This document shows positions 47,634 to 56,461 of a DNA stretch of 64,000 nucleotides, one piece after another. Location: positions 124,001 to 188,000 of the forward strand of contig JAQGHR010000052.1 in assembly GCA_028291545.1 (NCBI GenBank). Direction: 5' to 3'. Origin of the DNA: Planctomycetota bacterium (lineage in GTDB: Bacteria; Planctomycetota; Planctomycetia; Isosphaerales; Isosphaeraceae). Below the pieces are notes generated by a model. That model saw only the letters and a program-made list of their open reading frames with translations, had not been told where the DNA came from and made no database searches. Each line of letters begins with the position of its first letter. Within the stretch, counting starts at the first letter, position 1. A program made the translations under genes and the position numbers.

Positions 47634-48323
47634 ATGCATCTACAGCGGATCGTTGGCCGCCTGTTCCGCGGCGGCCTGATGCTCATGCCCGTGTTGCTGG
47701 CTAGCTCGGCCGCTCCCGCGCGGGCCGACTTCGTGCTGGAGGCCCTGAATGTCGGGCCACTCGCGGTCGGTTCGTCGGGATCCTTCGTCGTCATCCTGAC
47801 CGACACCGCCACGCCTCCGACCGGCCCTTTCGACGTCAACGCGTTCAACGTTCAGTTGACGCTCGACGCGGGCTCGGGTATCACGTTCACCGGGGCTGAC
47901 ATCGGTGCAGTCACGGCGAACTTCATCTTCGACGGTATCACCCAGTTCTCGCCCGGCTTTCAGGCCAACGTCGCCAACGGTGGGCTCCAGATCGACTTCG
48001 ACGACCTCGGCGACATGCCGTCCGATAGCCGGACGTTCAATAGCAGCGGCGGCCCGATCTCCTGGGTGCTCGGCCGGGTCTTCTTCACCATCGCCCCGGA
48101 CGCGTCGGCGGGGACCTCGATCGTGACCGTCACCCAATATTCCGACGTGACGAGCCCCGACGGCGACAGCTTCAAGAACCCGCCGACCTCCTTGACGCTG
48201 ATCAACGGCAGCATCACGACGGTTACGGCCGTCCCCGAGCCGTCGAGCCTCATCCTCACGGGCCTCGGCGCCGGGTGTATCGTCGTTTCACTCCGGCGTC
48301 GCCATCGCGCGGCCGTTACCTGA
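47634..48323 (+). CDS. PEP-CTERM sorting-domain protein
   Basis: A 229-residue secreted protein. The signal peptide (GGLMLMPVLLASSAAPARA) precedes a beta-rich region with the cohesin-like/DUF pattern GSSGSFVVILTDTA and FNVQLTLDAGSGITFTGADI. The C-terminus is a PEP-CTERM tripartite signal: VPEPSSLILTGLGAGC, a hydrophobic helix and the basic end RRRHR. This is cut by an exosortase, which is not encoded in the window. AGAGG lies about 9 nt before ATG 47634. The domain has similarity to cohesin-type folds, and the neighbour carries a dockerin, so interaction is possible but speculative. Confidence 0.9.
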   Translation: MHLQRIVGRLFRGGLMLMPVLLASSAAPARADFVLEALNVGPLAVGSSGSFVVILTDTATPPTGPFDVNAFNVQLTLDAGSGITFTGADIGAVTANFIFDGITQFSPGFQANVANGGLQIDFDDLGDMPSDSRTFNSSGGPISWVLGRVFFTIAPDASAGTSIVTVTQYSDVTSPDGDSFKNPPTSLTLINGSITTVTAVPEPSSLILTGLGAGCIVVSLRRRHRAAVT

Positions 48324-48359
48324 CCCCGGACCTATTGGCGACTCCCGATCCGTGAGCGG

Positions 48360-48406
48360 CGCCACCCCCGCGGGATCGAGCCTCGGCTCGTCCCGTCGAG
48401 GTGGCG
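48360..48406. terminator. Nested bidirectional terminator between convergent genes
   Basis: Three nested perfect stems: CGCCACC/GGTGGCG outside, CGGGA/TCCCG in the middle and CGAGCC/GGCTCG inside with a 2-nt loop sequence TC. It lies between the ends of the PEP-CTERM gene (plus) and the response regulator gene (minus), so it can serve both strands. Confidence 0.75.
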
Positions 48407-48517
48407 TCGGTCGTCTCCAGCGCGATCCCATCCCAATTGCGGCACCTGTTCGCGATCCGTCGTCCGAGACGAATGGACGGGAGTGAGCGTGGACGCTTGC
48501 CCTGCGTTTCTCGCGAG

Positions 48518-48976
48518 TCAAATCTTCCTCGCCCCCGCCTTCGTCAAGGTGCTGACGAGATCGGCCATGTCCAGGGGCTTGAGGAAGACATGGTCGATGC
48601 CGGACTCGGCCCGGTCGGGGATCTCGGAACCGAAGTCCCAGCCGGTGATCATCACGATGATGGGCTTGGGCACGAGCTTCTGCGCCTGACGGGCGATTTC
48701 GCGACCGTCGATGTCGGGCAAGAGCAGATCGGTCAGGATGAATTCCGGGGGAGGGGACTGGCGGAGGATCTGAAGCGCGGATGCGCCATCGGGCACGGAC
48801 GTTACGTCGAAGTCATAGAATTCCAGAAGCCGGGCCAGGGCGCGCCGGCCCTCGGCATTGTCATCGACAAGCAGGAGCCGTCGCCGAGGCCGATACACCG
48901 AGGGTTTCATGCTTGGCTCGGAAGTAGATTCGGGCATCGCGGGCCGGATCCCGGCGGAGCGATCGAGGATTTGCAT
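48518..48976 (-). CDS. Stand-alone response regulator receiver protein
   Basis: A 152-residue CheY-like protein: RRLLLVDDNAEGRRALARLL gives the acidic pair D38/D39, ILTDLLLPDIDG the phospho-acceptor D83, MITGWDF the switch threonine T111 and HVFLKPLD the conserved K133. No output domain is present, so it acts by protein interaction or as a phosphorelay step. The ATG at 48976 follows the dehydrogenase stop by 2 bp, and both genes probably share a transcript. A shorter start at 48937 is possible. The cognate kinase is not in the window. Confidence 0.9.
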   Translation of the reverse strand: MQILDRSAGIRPAMPESTSEPSMKPSVYRPRRRLLLVDDNAEGRRALARLLEFYDFDVTSVPDGASALQILRQSPPPEFILTDLLLPDIDGREIARQAQKLVPKPIIVMITGWDFGSEIPDRAESGIDHVFLKPLDMADLVSTLTKAGARKI

Positions 48977-48978
48977 CG

Positions 48979-49905
48979 TCAAGTACTCGTGTCTGACTTC
49001 GGCCATTCCAGGTTGGAGATCCGTGCCAACGCAAGCATCAACGCGTGCGTGCCGTCTCGTCCATGGCCCTGGGCTTCCACGGCCCGATACAGGGTTTCTG
49101 CGAGTGCCAGACCGGGCAGGGCGAGATGTAACCGTCGAGCCTCGGCCAGGGCAATTCCCATGTCCTTGAGAAAATGCTCGACAAAAAATCCCGGTTCGAA
49201 TCGCCCCGCGACGATCCTCGGCCCGAGGTTGCTCAGGCTCCACGAGCCGGCCGCACCACCGCTGACACTCTGAAGGACTTTTTCGAGGTCGAGCCCCGCA
49301 CGGAATCCGTACAGCAGGGCTTCACAAACCCCGACCATATTCGAGGCGATCAGGATCTGGTTGACCATCTTGGTGTGTTGGCCCGCGCCGGGGCCGCCCT
49401 GATGCACGATGGTTTTGCCCAGGAGTTGAAACAGGGGCATTAACGCAGCCACATCCTCCGCATCCCCTCCTACCATGAGCGACAGTCGAGCTTCTCGTGC
49501 GCCAACGTCTCCTCCGGAAACCGGGGCATCGACCGACCGGACCCCCTTTTGCTTCGCAGCCTGGTAAATTTCGACGGCCAGTGCTGGCTCGCTCGTGGTC
49601 ATATCGATGAGCATTGCACCGGGGGAGGCACCGGCAAGTGTCCCGTGGGTGCCGAACGTCACCTCTCGCACGTCCGCCGGGTAACCGACAATGGTGAAGA
49701 CCACGTCCGACGCTTCGGCCACCTCTCGCGGAGATTGCGCCAGCGTCGCACCCCGATCGACCAACGCCTTGGCCTTGGCGGGTGTACGGTTATAGACCGT
49801 CGCGCGATAACCCGCAGCGATGAGATGACCGCACATCAATGAACCCATCACACCGGTGCCGATCCATCCGACTCGGATGGTGGCCGGGGATACTTCGAGA
49901 CTCAT
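48979..49905 (-). CDS. NAD(P)-binding beta-hydroxyacid dehydrogenase (3-hydroxyisobutyrate dehydrogenase family)
   Basis: A 308-residue enzyme. The Rossmann start is [19 protein letters not shown]. The substrate motif is [20 protein letters not shown], and the catalytic lysine lies in [14 protein letters not shown]. This matches 3-hydroxyisobutyrate, tartronate semialdehyde and related dehydrogenases; the exact substrate is not resolvable. The second of two adjacent ATGs (49905) has GGAG 6 nt upstream and is preferred. A response regulator gene follows after 2 bp, an unusual partner. Confidence 0.92.
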   Translation of the reverse strand: MSLEVSPATIRVGWIGTGVMGSLMCGHLIAAGYRATVYNRTPAKAKALVDRGATLAQSPREVAEASDVVFTIVGYPADVREVTFGTHGTLAGASPGAMLIDMTTSEPALAVEIYQAAKQKGVRSVDAPVSGGDVGAREARLSLMVGGDAEDVAALMPLFQLLGKTIVHQGGPGAGQHTKMVNQILIASNMVGVCEALLYGFRAGLDLEKVLQSVSGGAAGSWSLSNLGPRIVAGRFEPGFFVEHFLKDMGIALAEARRLHLALPGLALAETLYRAVEAQGHGRDGTHALMLALARISNLEWPKSDTST

Positions 49906-50348
49906 CATGGTCTCCACATGGTCATACGGATCGAACTGCGCGAAAACCTCGATCACCCCTGACCGCGTCACGGAATCGCGCGATCTCCGTAATCAGTGAG
50001 AGGCAGTTAGCAAATCCCGGTCCGCGGGAAATTCGAGCCGGAGGGACGGACCTTTCTGATCCCGGGCGCGGAGAGTCCGCAACGACTCCGGCATAGCTAC
50101 GGTTCATCCTGTCAGTTGTGACGCATGGAACGAAAATAGTGGGGCCGAGTCCTAAGTCTTCCAACTTGCAAGACATGGCGATTCTTGGCATGACGGATCG
50201 TCGCTGTAAAAATCCTTCGGGGTGTTGTACTGTAGCATGGCGGCTGATGAAATGCTCTCATCCGACCAAGACGGTACGCAGGCCGGTCGCGATCCACGGA
50301 TCGTGTAAGAGCTTGTAGAATCGTAGTCTCGTCCCCCTTCGCCGGAAA
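49906..50348. other. Intergenic region, divergent promoters expected
   Basis: About 440 bp between the dehydrogenase (minus) and rhodanese (plus) genes. I see no gene and no strong promoter. A TAGAAT box near 50315 lacks a good -35 partner. Short frames here overlap without coding signals. Confidence 0.35.
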
Positions 50349-50717
50349 GTGGACAAGATAGCGGAGAAACGCTTGGACGAGTCCGAAATTGCCCCCTCGG
50401 AACTGAAACGGCGCATGGATTCGGGCGACCGTTTCGCCCTACTCGATGTTCGCGAAGACTTCGAGCGTGATTACTGCTCGATCGTGGCGCCCCCAGGCGT
50501 TGACGACTATCACATCCGCATGGACGAGATTCCCGCGCGATTCGAGGAGATCGCGTCGATCGCGGGTCCCGTGGTTGTCTACTGCCATCACGGCGTGCGA
50601 TCAAGGATGGTACAACTCTGGCTGGCTCAGCGCGGGGTCTCCGGCGTCCTCAACCTCGACGGGGGGATCGACGCCTGGTCACTCCAAGCGGACCGGACGG
50701 TGCCAAGGTACATGTGA
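50349..50717 (+). CDS. Rhodanese-like domain protein
   Basis: A 122-residue single-domain rhodanese: LLDVREDFERDYCSI at the start and the active-site loop VVYCHHGVRS with C79. The loop composition CHHGVRS is typical of the GlpE/ThiI-like single-domain group that moves sulfur from a persulfide. The protein ends with LDGGIDAWSLQADRTVPRY, the common rhodanese C-terminus. The GTG at 50349 is used; a TTG at 50373 with GGAG 7 nt upstream is a good alternative. It stands alone, and its sulfur donor is unknown. Confidence 0.9.
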   Translation: MDKIAEKRLDESEIAPSELKRRMDSGDRFALLDVREDFERDYCSIVAPPGVDDYHIRMDEIPARFEEIASIAGPVVVYCHHGVRSRMVQLWLAQRGVSGVLNLDGGIDAWSLQADRTVPRYM

Positions 50718-50805
50718 TCGGCCATGAGAGCTTCGAGACCCGGGGATGACGACGTTCTCAGGAATTCGAGGGCTCGAATCGGAAGGTTCCCGAACGACCG
50801 GGAAT

Positions 50806-51279
50806 TCAACCGCACCCGGCACAATCGACGGCCGGCAGATCGCACCCGGAGCATGACTGACCCATCGCGTCGAACCCCGCTCCGACGCAAACGTCACCCA
50901 GGCAAGGGGAGACGTCAATGCACGGCAAAAGGTCGAGGCCATTTCGGGGTGATGCAGAGTTTCGAGCCGTTCCCTGGGCGTGTCCAGGATCGTCAAATTC
51001 TTCATCCATCACGCGCGAAGTAAGCAGTAGCTCTCGCTTCGCCTGGAGAAGCTCGTTCGCCTTTCGGCACTCACGCAGGCGCCGTCGCATGTCGCGGATG
51101 CCGGAGATCAGGCCGTTCTCGCGGATCGCGGACTTCACGAATTGGGAGCAGGAGTCGCCCCCACGCAGGACGCGATGGGCGCAGACGAAGCCCTTGCGCG
51201 GGGAGAGGTGGATCTGATAAAAGCCGATCGCGAGAATCCCGATTCGCGCGGGTAGGGCGGGCTTGACGACGAACGACAC
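50806..51279 (-). CDS. YidD-like protein with Cys-rich C-terminal extension
   Basis: A 157-residue protein. Residues ~15-75 match YidD, the membrane-protein insertion efficiency factor: IGFYQIHLSPRKGFVCAHRV, GGDSCSQFVKSAIRENGL and RDMRRRLRECRKA, in the family order SP...C...CS.....GL..G....RRL.RC. YidD helps YidC insert proteins. The C-terminal ~60 residues are extra, with several cysteines (LPCIDVSPCLGDVCVG, SCSGCDLPAVDCAGCG). A GTG at 51279 preceded by GGGTGG is used because no ATG gives a sensible start. The usual rpmH-rnpA-yidD-yidC neighbours are absent. Confidence 0.8.
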   Translation of the reverse strand: MSFVVKPALPARIGILAIGFYQIHLSPRKGFVCAHRVLRGGDSCSQFVKSAIRENGLISGIRDMRRRLRECRKANELLQAKRELLLTSRVMDEEFDDPGHAQGTARNSASPRNGLDLLPCIDVSPCLGDVCVGAGFDAMGQSCSGCDLPAVDCAGCG

Positions 51280-51500
51280 GCGAGCCACCCCCGATGCCTG
51301 ATTCCCTGGTCTTTCGTCACCGGTCGATCGGCCCAACGACTGTAACCGGCGAGGGGGGGCGACACCACGCCTTGTTCAACATTTCGCCGGTGGCCGCTTG
51401 TGGACCGGGCCGCCCTCTGTTACGAACGCGGGGACGGGCAATGCGCCAACCCCGATGTCGGTCCTCGCCACGATCCCCGGTCCAGGGAGACTTTCCGATC

Positions 51501-52772
51501 ATGAACCTTCTGTCGCGACGCGACTTTCTGGCCACGTCGGCCACCGCCGGAGCCTTGGCGCTCTCTCCCTGGGCTCGGGCCGCCGGTGCCAACGAGTCGA
51601 TCACCCTGGGCTTCATCGGCGTGGGCGGCATGGGTACCGGCCTGCTCGGAATCTTCAAGGGCATGCCCGATGTCCGCGTCGCCGCCGTCTGCGACGTCTA
51701 CGAGCCGCACGTGAATGCCGCGAAGAGTGCGACTGGCGGCAAGGCCGAAGCCTACGGCGATTTCCGCCGCATTCTTGACCGCAAGGACATCGACGCCGTC
51801 GTGATCGCCACGCCCGACCACTGGCACGCCATCCCGACCATCCTCGCATGTCAGGCGGGCAAGGACGTCTATTGCGAGAAGCCGCTGTCGTACCGGATCG
51901 CCGAAGGCCGGGCGATGACCGACGCCGCCACCAAATTCAAGCGTGTGACCCAGATGGGCAACCTGATCCACGCGGGAGAAAACTATCATCGCGTCGTCGA
52001 GATCGTCCGTTCGGGCGTCCTGGGGAAAATCTCCAAGACGCGGGTCTGGATGGCCGGCATGAGCCCCAACCTGGGCAAGCCCGCCGACTCGGCGCCTCCG
52101 GCCGGCCTGGATTACGACTTCTGGCTCGGGCCGGCGCCGAACCGGCCGTACAATCAGAATCACCTGCCGTTCCATTGGCGATGGTTCTGGGACTACGCCG
52201 GGGGCCAGTTGATGGATTTTTGCTGCCACATCATGGACCCCATTCTCTGGGCCATGGAGGTCGAATCGCCCGAAACAATCACGGCGACCGGGGGCCGCTA
52301 CGCCATCGACGACAACGCTGAGACGCCGGACACCCTGGAGGTGGCCTACCACTTCGCCAAGGGGTTCGACCTGGTCTGGAGCCACACCTCGGCCAGCAGC
52401 CACGGCATCGACGGCAAGGGCATGGGCATCATGTTCCAGGGGACCGAGGGGACGCTCGTGTGCGACTACGGCTCGTACCAGATCATCCCCGAGAAGGGCC
52501 GCGACATCAAACTACCCGAGAAGACCTTGCCCCGCTCGGCGGGCCATCATCGCGAGTGGCTCAACGCGATCAAGAGCCGGGATCAGTGCTCGTGCAACTT
52601 CGATTACGGCCACAAGCTCACCACGGTCGGCCATCTCGGCAACATCGCCCTCTGGACGGGCGAGAAGCTCAAATGGGACGGCAAGGCGGAAAAGGTCACC
52701 AACCACGACGCGGCAAACCAGCACCTGTCGCGGGCCGAGTATCGCGCCCCGTGGGGTTTGCCCAAGGTGTAA
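51501..52772 (+). CDS. Tat-exported Gfo/Idh/MocA family oxidoreductase
   Basis: A 423-residue protein with the twin-arginine signal SRRDFLATSATAGALALS. The NAD(P)-binding Rossmann domain begins ITLGFIGVGGMGTGL, with the family motif CEKPLSYRIAEGRAM holding the EKP lysine. A C-terminal alpha/beta substrate domain follows (HWRWFWDYAGGQLMDFCCHI). Exported members are numerous in planctomycetes and thought to act on sugars or their derivatives, with cofactor bound before Tat export. Substrate unknown. GGGAG lies 11 nt before ATG 51501. The following small gene begins 8 bp later. Confidence 0.93.
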   Translation: MNLLSRRDFLATSATAGALALSPWARAAGANESITLGFIGVGGMGTGLLGIFKGMPDVRVAAVCDVYEPHVNAAKSATGGKAEAYGDFRRILDRKDIDAVVIATPDHWHAIPTILACQAGKDVYCEKPLSYRIAEGRAMTDAATKFKRVTQMGNLIHAGENYHRVVEIVRSGVLGKISKTRVWMAGMSPNLGKPADSAPPAGLDYDFWLGPAPNRPYNQNHLPFHWRWFWDYAGGQLMDFCCHIMDPILWAMEVESPETITATGGRYAIDDNAETPDTLEVAYHFAKGFDLVWSHTSASSHGIDGKGMGIMFQGTEGTLVCDYGSYQIIPEKGRDIKLPEKTLPRSAGHHREWLNAIKSRDQCSCNFDYGHKLTTVGHLGNIALWTGEKLKWDGKAEKVTNHDAANQHLSRAEYRAPWGLPKV

Positions 52773-52779
52773 CGATCGC

Positions 52780-53097
52780 ATGCTCGAACTCCTCGCCTTG
52801 CCCGCCTGGAACACGCCGCCGATTTCGATCGAGGCCTGGACCCAGGGACTCGCCGCGCACGGGCACGCGGCGACAGTCGCCCGGGAAGCCTCCGATATCA
52901 CCTGGATTGAAGTGAGCGATCTTCGCCTTCGCGGTTTCGTGGTGATCGAGGCGGGTCACGTCGAGGCGATCAACTTCGAGATCCACGACCCCGACCCGTC
53001 CTCGGCGATCGCCCTGATCGAATCCACGGCTAGCGATCTCGGATGGGAGATCCACGCGGACGATGACGACCCGGATGACGACAACGACGATTCTTGA
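52780..53097 (+). CDS. Conserved small acidic-tailed protein of unknown function
   Basis: A 105-residue protein of mixed alpha/beta pattern (VAREASDITWIEVSDLRLRG, FVVIEAGHVEAINFEI) with a C-terminal acidic tail (HADDDDPDDDNDD). I recognise no family. It sits 8 bp after the oxidoreductase gene and ends just before the FG-GAP gene, so it is probably translated from a shared transcript. Confidence 0.65.
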   Translation: MLELLALPAWNTPPISIEAWTQGLAAHGHAATVAREASDITWIEVSDLRLRGFVVIEAGHVEAINFEIHDPDPSSAIALIESTASDLGWEIHADDDDPDDDNDDS

Positions 53098-53126
53098 GAC
53101 TCGCCTCGAAACTCGGAGAACGAAGA

Positions 53127-54338
53127 ATGCATCCGATCCGCACCACGATCCTTTCCCTCTCGGTCCTCGCCCTCGGCCTGCCCGCGTTTGCGGGCGCTCC
53201 GATGTGGAAGAAGCACGACGTCAACCCTGCTAGCGCCTTCGAGGCGGCCGGCGTACTCGACGCAGACGGCGACGGCAAGCTCGACATCATCTCCGGGACC
53301 ACCGGCTATCGCGGCCCGAGTTTCCAGGAGACCTTCAAGGTCCGCGAAGTCAAGAAGCAAGGCACATATTACAATTCTTTCTCCGAGATCCCGATGGACG
53401 TGAACGGCGACGGCAAGCCGGATTTCGTCTCGTGCTCGTACTTCGGCAAGAACGTGGGCTGGGTCGAGAACCCCGGCTCGCTCGACAAGACGTGGACCTA
53501 CCATGAGATCGACGTCCCCGGCCCCAGCGAGGCCGCCGTGGCGATTGACCTCACCGGCGACGGCAAGCCCGAGATCCTGCCGAACACCGTGAACGTCGTG
53601 GTGTTCTATATCCTGGAGAAAGCGGCCTCGGAGCCGAAGTGGAAGAAAGTGGACCTTGGCACCGCCGCCGCGGGCCATGGCGTCGGCACGGGGGACGTCA
53701 ACGGCGACGGTAAGCTCGACATCATCACACCCAAAGGCTGGTTCGAGGCCACGGGCGATCCCTCCGACCCCAAGGGCTGGACCTGGCACGGCGAGTTCAA
53801 CCTCGGCGCCACGGGCATCCAGATCCTCGGCAAGGACATCGACGGCGACGGCCTGACCGACCTGGTTTACGGCATGGGGCATGACCGGGGGCTGCTCTGG
53901 GTCAAGCAAGTAAAGGGCACCGGGGGCGAGCGGGCCTGGTCCAAGCCGATGATGATCGACGACACCGTCACCTCCGTTCACACCCAGGTCTGGGCCGATC
54001 TGGACGGCGACGGCCAGAAGAACGAACTGGTCAGCGGCAAGCGCGTCTACGCTCACGAGGTTGAGACTGGCGACGTGGAGGCCTCGCAAGTGGCCTACTA
54101 CACATTCGATCGCGACAAGAAGGAATGGAGGAAGCATCCCATCTTCCAGGGCGAACCCGCCAAGGACGCTCCCAAGGACGCCGCGAAGCGCGACGCCCAG
54201 AAGGACTTCCCTCGCGGCACGGCCGGCACCGGACTGGAGATGACCGCCATCGATATTGACGGTGATGGCGACATCGACCTCGTGTGTCCCGGCAAGAGCG
54301 GGCTGTACTGGTTCGAGAATCTGAGCAAGTCACGCTGA
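53127..54338 (+). CDS. Secreted FG-GAP/VCBS-like repeat protein
   Basis: A 403-residue protein. Signal peptide TTILSLSVLALGLPAFA is followed by a beta-propeller built from seven calcium-binding loops: DADGDGKLDIISG, DVNGDGKPDFVSC, DLTGDGKPEILPN, DVNGDGKLDIITP, DIDGDGLTDLVYG, DLDGDGQKNELVSG and DIDGDGDIDLVCPG. A Lys/Asp-rich insert lies before the last blade. These fold like integrin alpha-type propellers. ATG 53127 has GGAG 8 nt upstream. Function is unknown, though it shares a transcript with a Tat oxidoreductase. Confidence 0.92.
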   Translation: MHPIRTTILSLSVLALGLPAFAGAPMWKKHDVNPASAFEAAGVLDADGDGKLDIISGTTGYRGPSFQETFKVREVKKQGTYYNSFSEIPMDVNGDGKPDFVSCSYFGKNVGWVENPGSLDKTWTYHEIDVPGPSEAAVAIDLTGDGKPEILPNTVNVVVFYILEKAASEPKWKKVDLGTAAAGHGVGTGDVNGDGKLDIITPKGWFEATGDPSDPKGWTWHGEFNLGATGIQILGKDIDGDGLTDLVYGMGHDRGLLWVKQVKGTGGERAWSKPMMIDDTVTSVHTQVWADLDGDGQKNELVSGKRVYAHEVETGDVEASQVAYYTFDRDKKEWRKHPIFQGEPAKDAPKDAAKRDAQKDFPRGTAGTGLEMTAIDIDGDGDIDLVCPGKSGLYWFENLSKSR

Positions 54339-54352
54339 ACGGCTCACGGTAG

Positions 54353-54385
54353 CCTGGGTAGGCCGCCCTCAGGGGCCGACCCAGG
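54353..54385 (+). terminator. Hairpin after the FG-GAP gene
   Basis: CCTGGGT (54353-54359) and ACCCAGG (54379-54385) form a perfect 7-bp stem that encloses GGCC/GGCC pairs. There is no T run, but it begins 14 bp after the stop codon. Confidence 0.55.
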
Positions 54386-54450
54386 TCATCCCCGACCCGC
54401 CTGGAGGGAGAGCAGCGACCCGATCTCCGACCACCCTGGAAAGACGATTG

Positions 54451-55083
54451 ATGGACGAGATTTTCCCGAGCATCTTCAAGGTTCTTCCCACGAAGCCGCT
54501 CCCGTCCAAGTGCATGTCCTTCCTTGTCCGAAGGAGCGAGGGCAACCTCCTCTTCCCCTGCTTCTCCGTCAGCGCAACGATTCACGCGCGATTCGACCCG
54601 ATCGAGTCGATGGGAGGGATTTCGCGGCAGTTGCTCGGGGATTCGCACTTCAAGACGCCGCACTGCGATGAGGTTTTCGAACGCTTCGGCGCGCCCCTCT
54701 ATTGTAGTCAGCCTGAGGCCGCCGACGTCCTCAAGAGCGTGAAAAATGTTCGCGTGTTTCCGCTCGAACGCCATGAGCTCGAGCCCGGCGTGGAGGTCAT
54801 CCCGATCCCCGGCCATCGGCCCGGCGGGACCGGCTATCTTGTCTCGCATGAAGGCAGGAAATACCTCTTTGTCGGAGACGGGATCTGGCACGACGGCAAG
54901 GCCTGGAAAGCCTTCCCAACCAAGACCGGCCGCGCAACGATGATCGAGAGCCTGAGGCGGCTGGCCGATGTCGAGTTCGACGTCTTGCTTGCGAATACGC
55001 GAGTGGACAACCCGACATGCGCGATCGAGGTCAATCCGAACAGCCGTCGGTCGCTTCTGGAATCCATCGCGAATGCGCTCTGA
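54451..55083 (+). CDS. Metallo-beta-lactamase-fold-like protein with a degenerate metal site
   Basis: A 210-residue protein. The order SVSATIHARFD..., GDSHFKTPHCDEVFERFGAP, VIPIPGHRPGGTGYLV and KYLFVGDGIW follows the metallo-beta-lactamase fold, including the FGAP.. and GDGIW segments. The HxHxDH metal motif appears reduced to SHFKTPH, so only some ligands remain. It may be a non-hydrolytic or altered-metal homologue. ATG 54451 has GGAAAG about 8 nt upstream. No partner gene is evident. Confidence 0.6.
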   Translation: MDEIFPSIFKVLPTKPLPSKCMSFLVRRSEGNLLFPCFSVSATIHARFDPIESMGGISRQLLGDSHFKTPHCDEVFERFGAPLYCSQPEAADVLKSVKNVRVFPLERHELEPGVEVIPIPGHRPGGTGYLVSHEGRKYLFVGDGIWHDGKAWKAFPTKTGRATMIESLRRLADVEFDVLLANTRVDNPTCAIEVNPNSRRSLLESIANAL

Positions 55084-55241
55084 ACAACAAGAGCCGGAGA
55101 AAGAGCCTCGGCTGCGATCTTGCGGAGGCCGCCGACGTGCCATGATCTTCTGCGGACTCGCATTCCAGGCATGATTTCGGTAGCCTGACGGGACGCAGAA
55201 CGAACGTGGAATTTCAATCGCGAAACCGGAGAATCGTTCGG

Positions 55242-56390
55242 ATGGCCACCGCGACCAAGTCCCCCATCGCCGAGCTGCAGGCCCTGGGCCAGAGCGTCTG
55301 GCTCGATAACATCAGCCGGGAGATCCTCAATAACGGCGAGCTCAAGCGCCTGATCGCCGAGGACGGCCTCCAGGGCGTGACCTCGAACCCAACCATCTTC
55401 GACAAGGCCATCAGCCAGAGCGCGGATTACGACGACGCCATCAAGACGGCCGTGACCGCCGGCGGCGACGCCGACGCGATCTACCAGGCACTGACCGTGG
55501 CCGACATCCAGGAGGCGTTGGACCTCTTCCGGCCACTCTACGACCGCCTGAACGGCGGCGACGGATTCGTGAGCCTGGAGGTTTCGCCGTACCTCGCTCA
55601 CGACACGGCCGGCACCACGCGCGAGGCCCAGATCCTCTGGGATAAACTGGCCCGCCCCAACGCCTTGATCAAGATCCCTGGCACCCCCGAGGGGCTACGC
55701 GCCATCGAGGATTCCCTCGTCGCCGGCATCAACATCAACGTCACGCTCCTGTTCAGCGTCGAGGCGTACGAGGCCGTGGCCCACGCCTACATCCGTGCCC
55801 TCAAGCGACGAGCGGACGCCGGCAAGCCGGTCAATCGGATCGCCTCCGTCGCCAGCTTCTTCATCTCGCGAATCGACGCCGAGGTTGACAAGCGGATCGA
55901 GGCCAAGCTCAAGACCGAGACCGACCCGGCGACAAAAGCCAAGCTCGAAAGCCTCCTCGGCAAGATCGCGATTGCGAACGCCAAGGCGGCCTACGCGTCG
56001 TTCGAGAGGATCTTCAGCGGTCCCGAGTGGGAGGCTCTGAAGGCCAAGGGTGCCAAGCCCCAGCGCGTGCTCTGGGCCTCCGTCGGCACCAAGAACCCGA
56101 AGTATCCGGACACGCTCTATATCGACGAACTCGTCGGTCCCGAGACCGTCAGCACGATGCCTCCCGCCACCCTCGACGCCGTCCGCGATCACGCCAGGGT
56201 TCGCCTCAGCATCACCGAAAACGTCGATGACGCGATGCGCCAGCTCAAGGAGCTTGGCGAGGTGGGCATCGACCTCAAGGACGTGACCGATCAGCTCCTC
56301 CGCGAGGGCGTCGCCAGCTTCTCGAAGTCGTTCGACACCCTCATGGCCGGTATCAAGGCGAAGAGGGAGAAACTGCTCGGCAAGGCGTGA
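55242..56390 (+). CDS. tal: Transaldolase
   Basis: A 382-residue enzyme of the longer transaldolase subfamily (type 2). VTSNPTIFDKAI and LIKIPGTPEGLRAIEDSL (with the Schiff-base lysine in the KIP region) are diagnostic, followed by GININVTLLFSVEAYEAVA. It moves a dihydroxyacetone unit between sugar phosphates in the cytoplasmic pentose phosphate pathway. GGAG lies about 10 nt before ATG 55242, and a start 36 bp upstream is less likely. It stands alone on the plus strand, and a small hairpin follows it. Confidence 0.97.
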   Translation: MATATKSPIAELQALGQSVWLDNISREILNNGELKRLIAEDGLQGVTSNPTIFDKAISQSADYDDAIKTAVTAGGDADAIYQALTVADIQEALDLFRPLYDRLNGGDGFVSLEVSPYLAHDTAGTTREAQILWDKLARPNALIKIPGTPEGLRAIEDSLVAGININVTLLFSVEAYEAVAHAYIRALKRRADAGKPVNRIASVASFFISRIDAEVDKRIEAKLKTETDPATKAKLESLLGKIAIANAKAAYASFERIFSGPEWEALKAKGAKPQRVLWASVGTKNPKYPDTLYIDELVGPETVSTMPPATLDAVRDHARVRLSITENVDDAMRQLKELGEVGIDLKDVTDQLLREGVASFSKSFDTLMAGIKAKREKLLGKA

Positions 56391-56396
56391 GAGCCT

Positions 56397-56410
56397 CTGG
56401 TCGAGACCAG
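56397..56410. terminator. Small hairpin between convergent genes
   Basis: CTGGT-CGAG-ACCAG forms a 5-bp stem, 7 bp after the transaldolase stop and about 50 bp before the end of the DUF1761 gene. Weak evidence for termination. Confidence 0.35.
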
Positions 56411-56461
56411 GCGCAGGCGGGCCATGAGGGGTCCGCCGCGCCTTGGTCCGGTGTCCCACCC

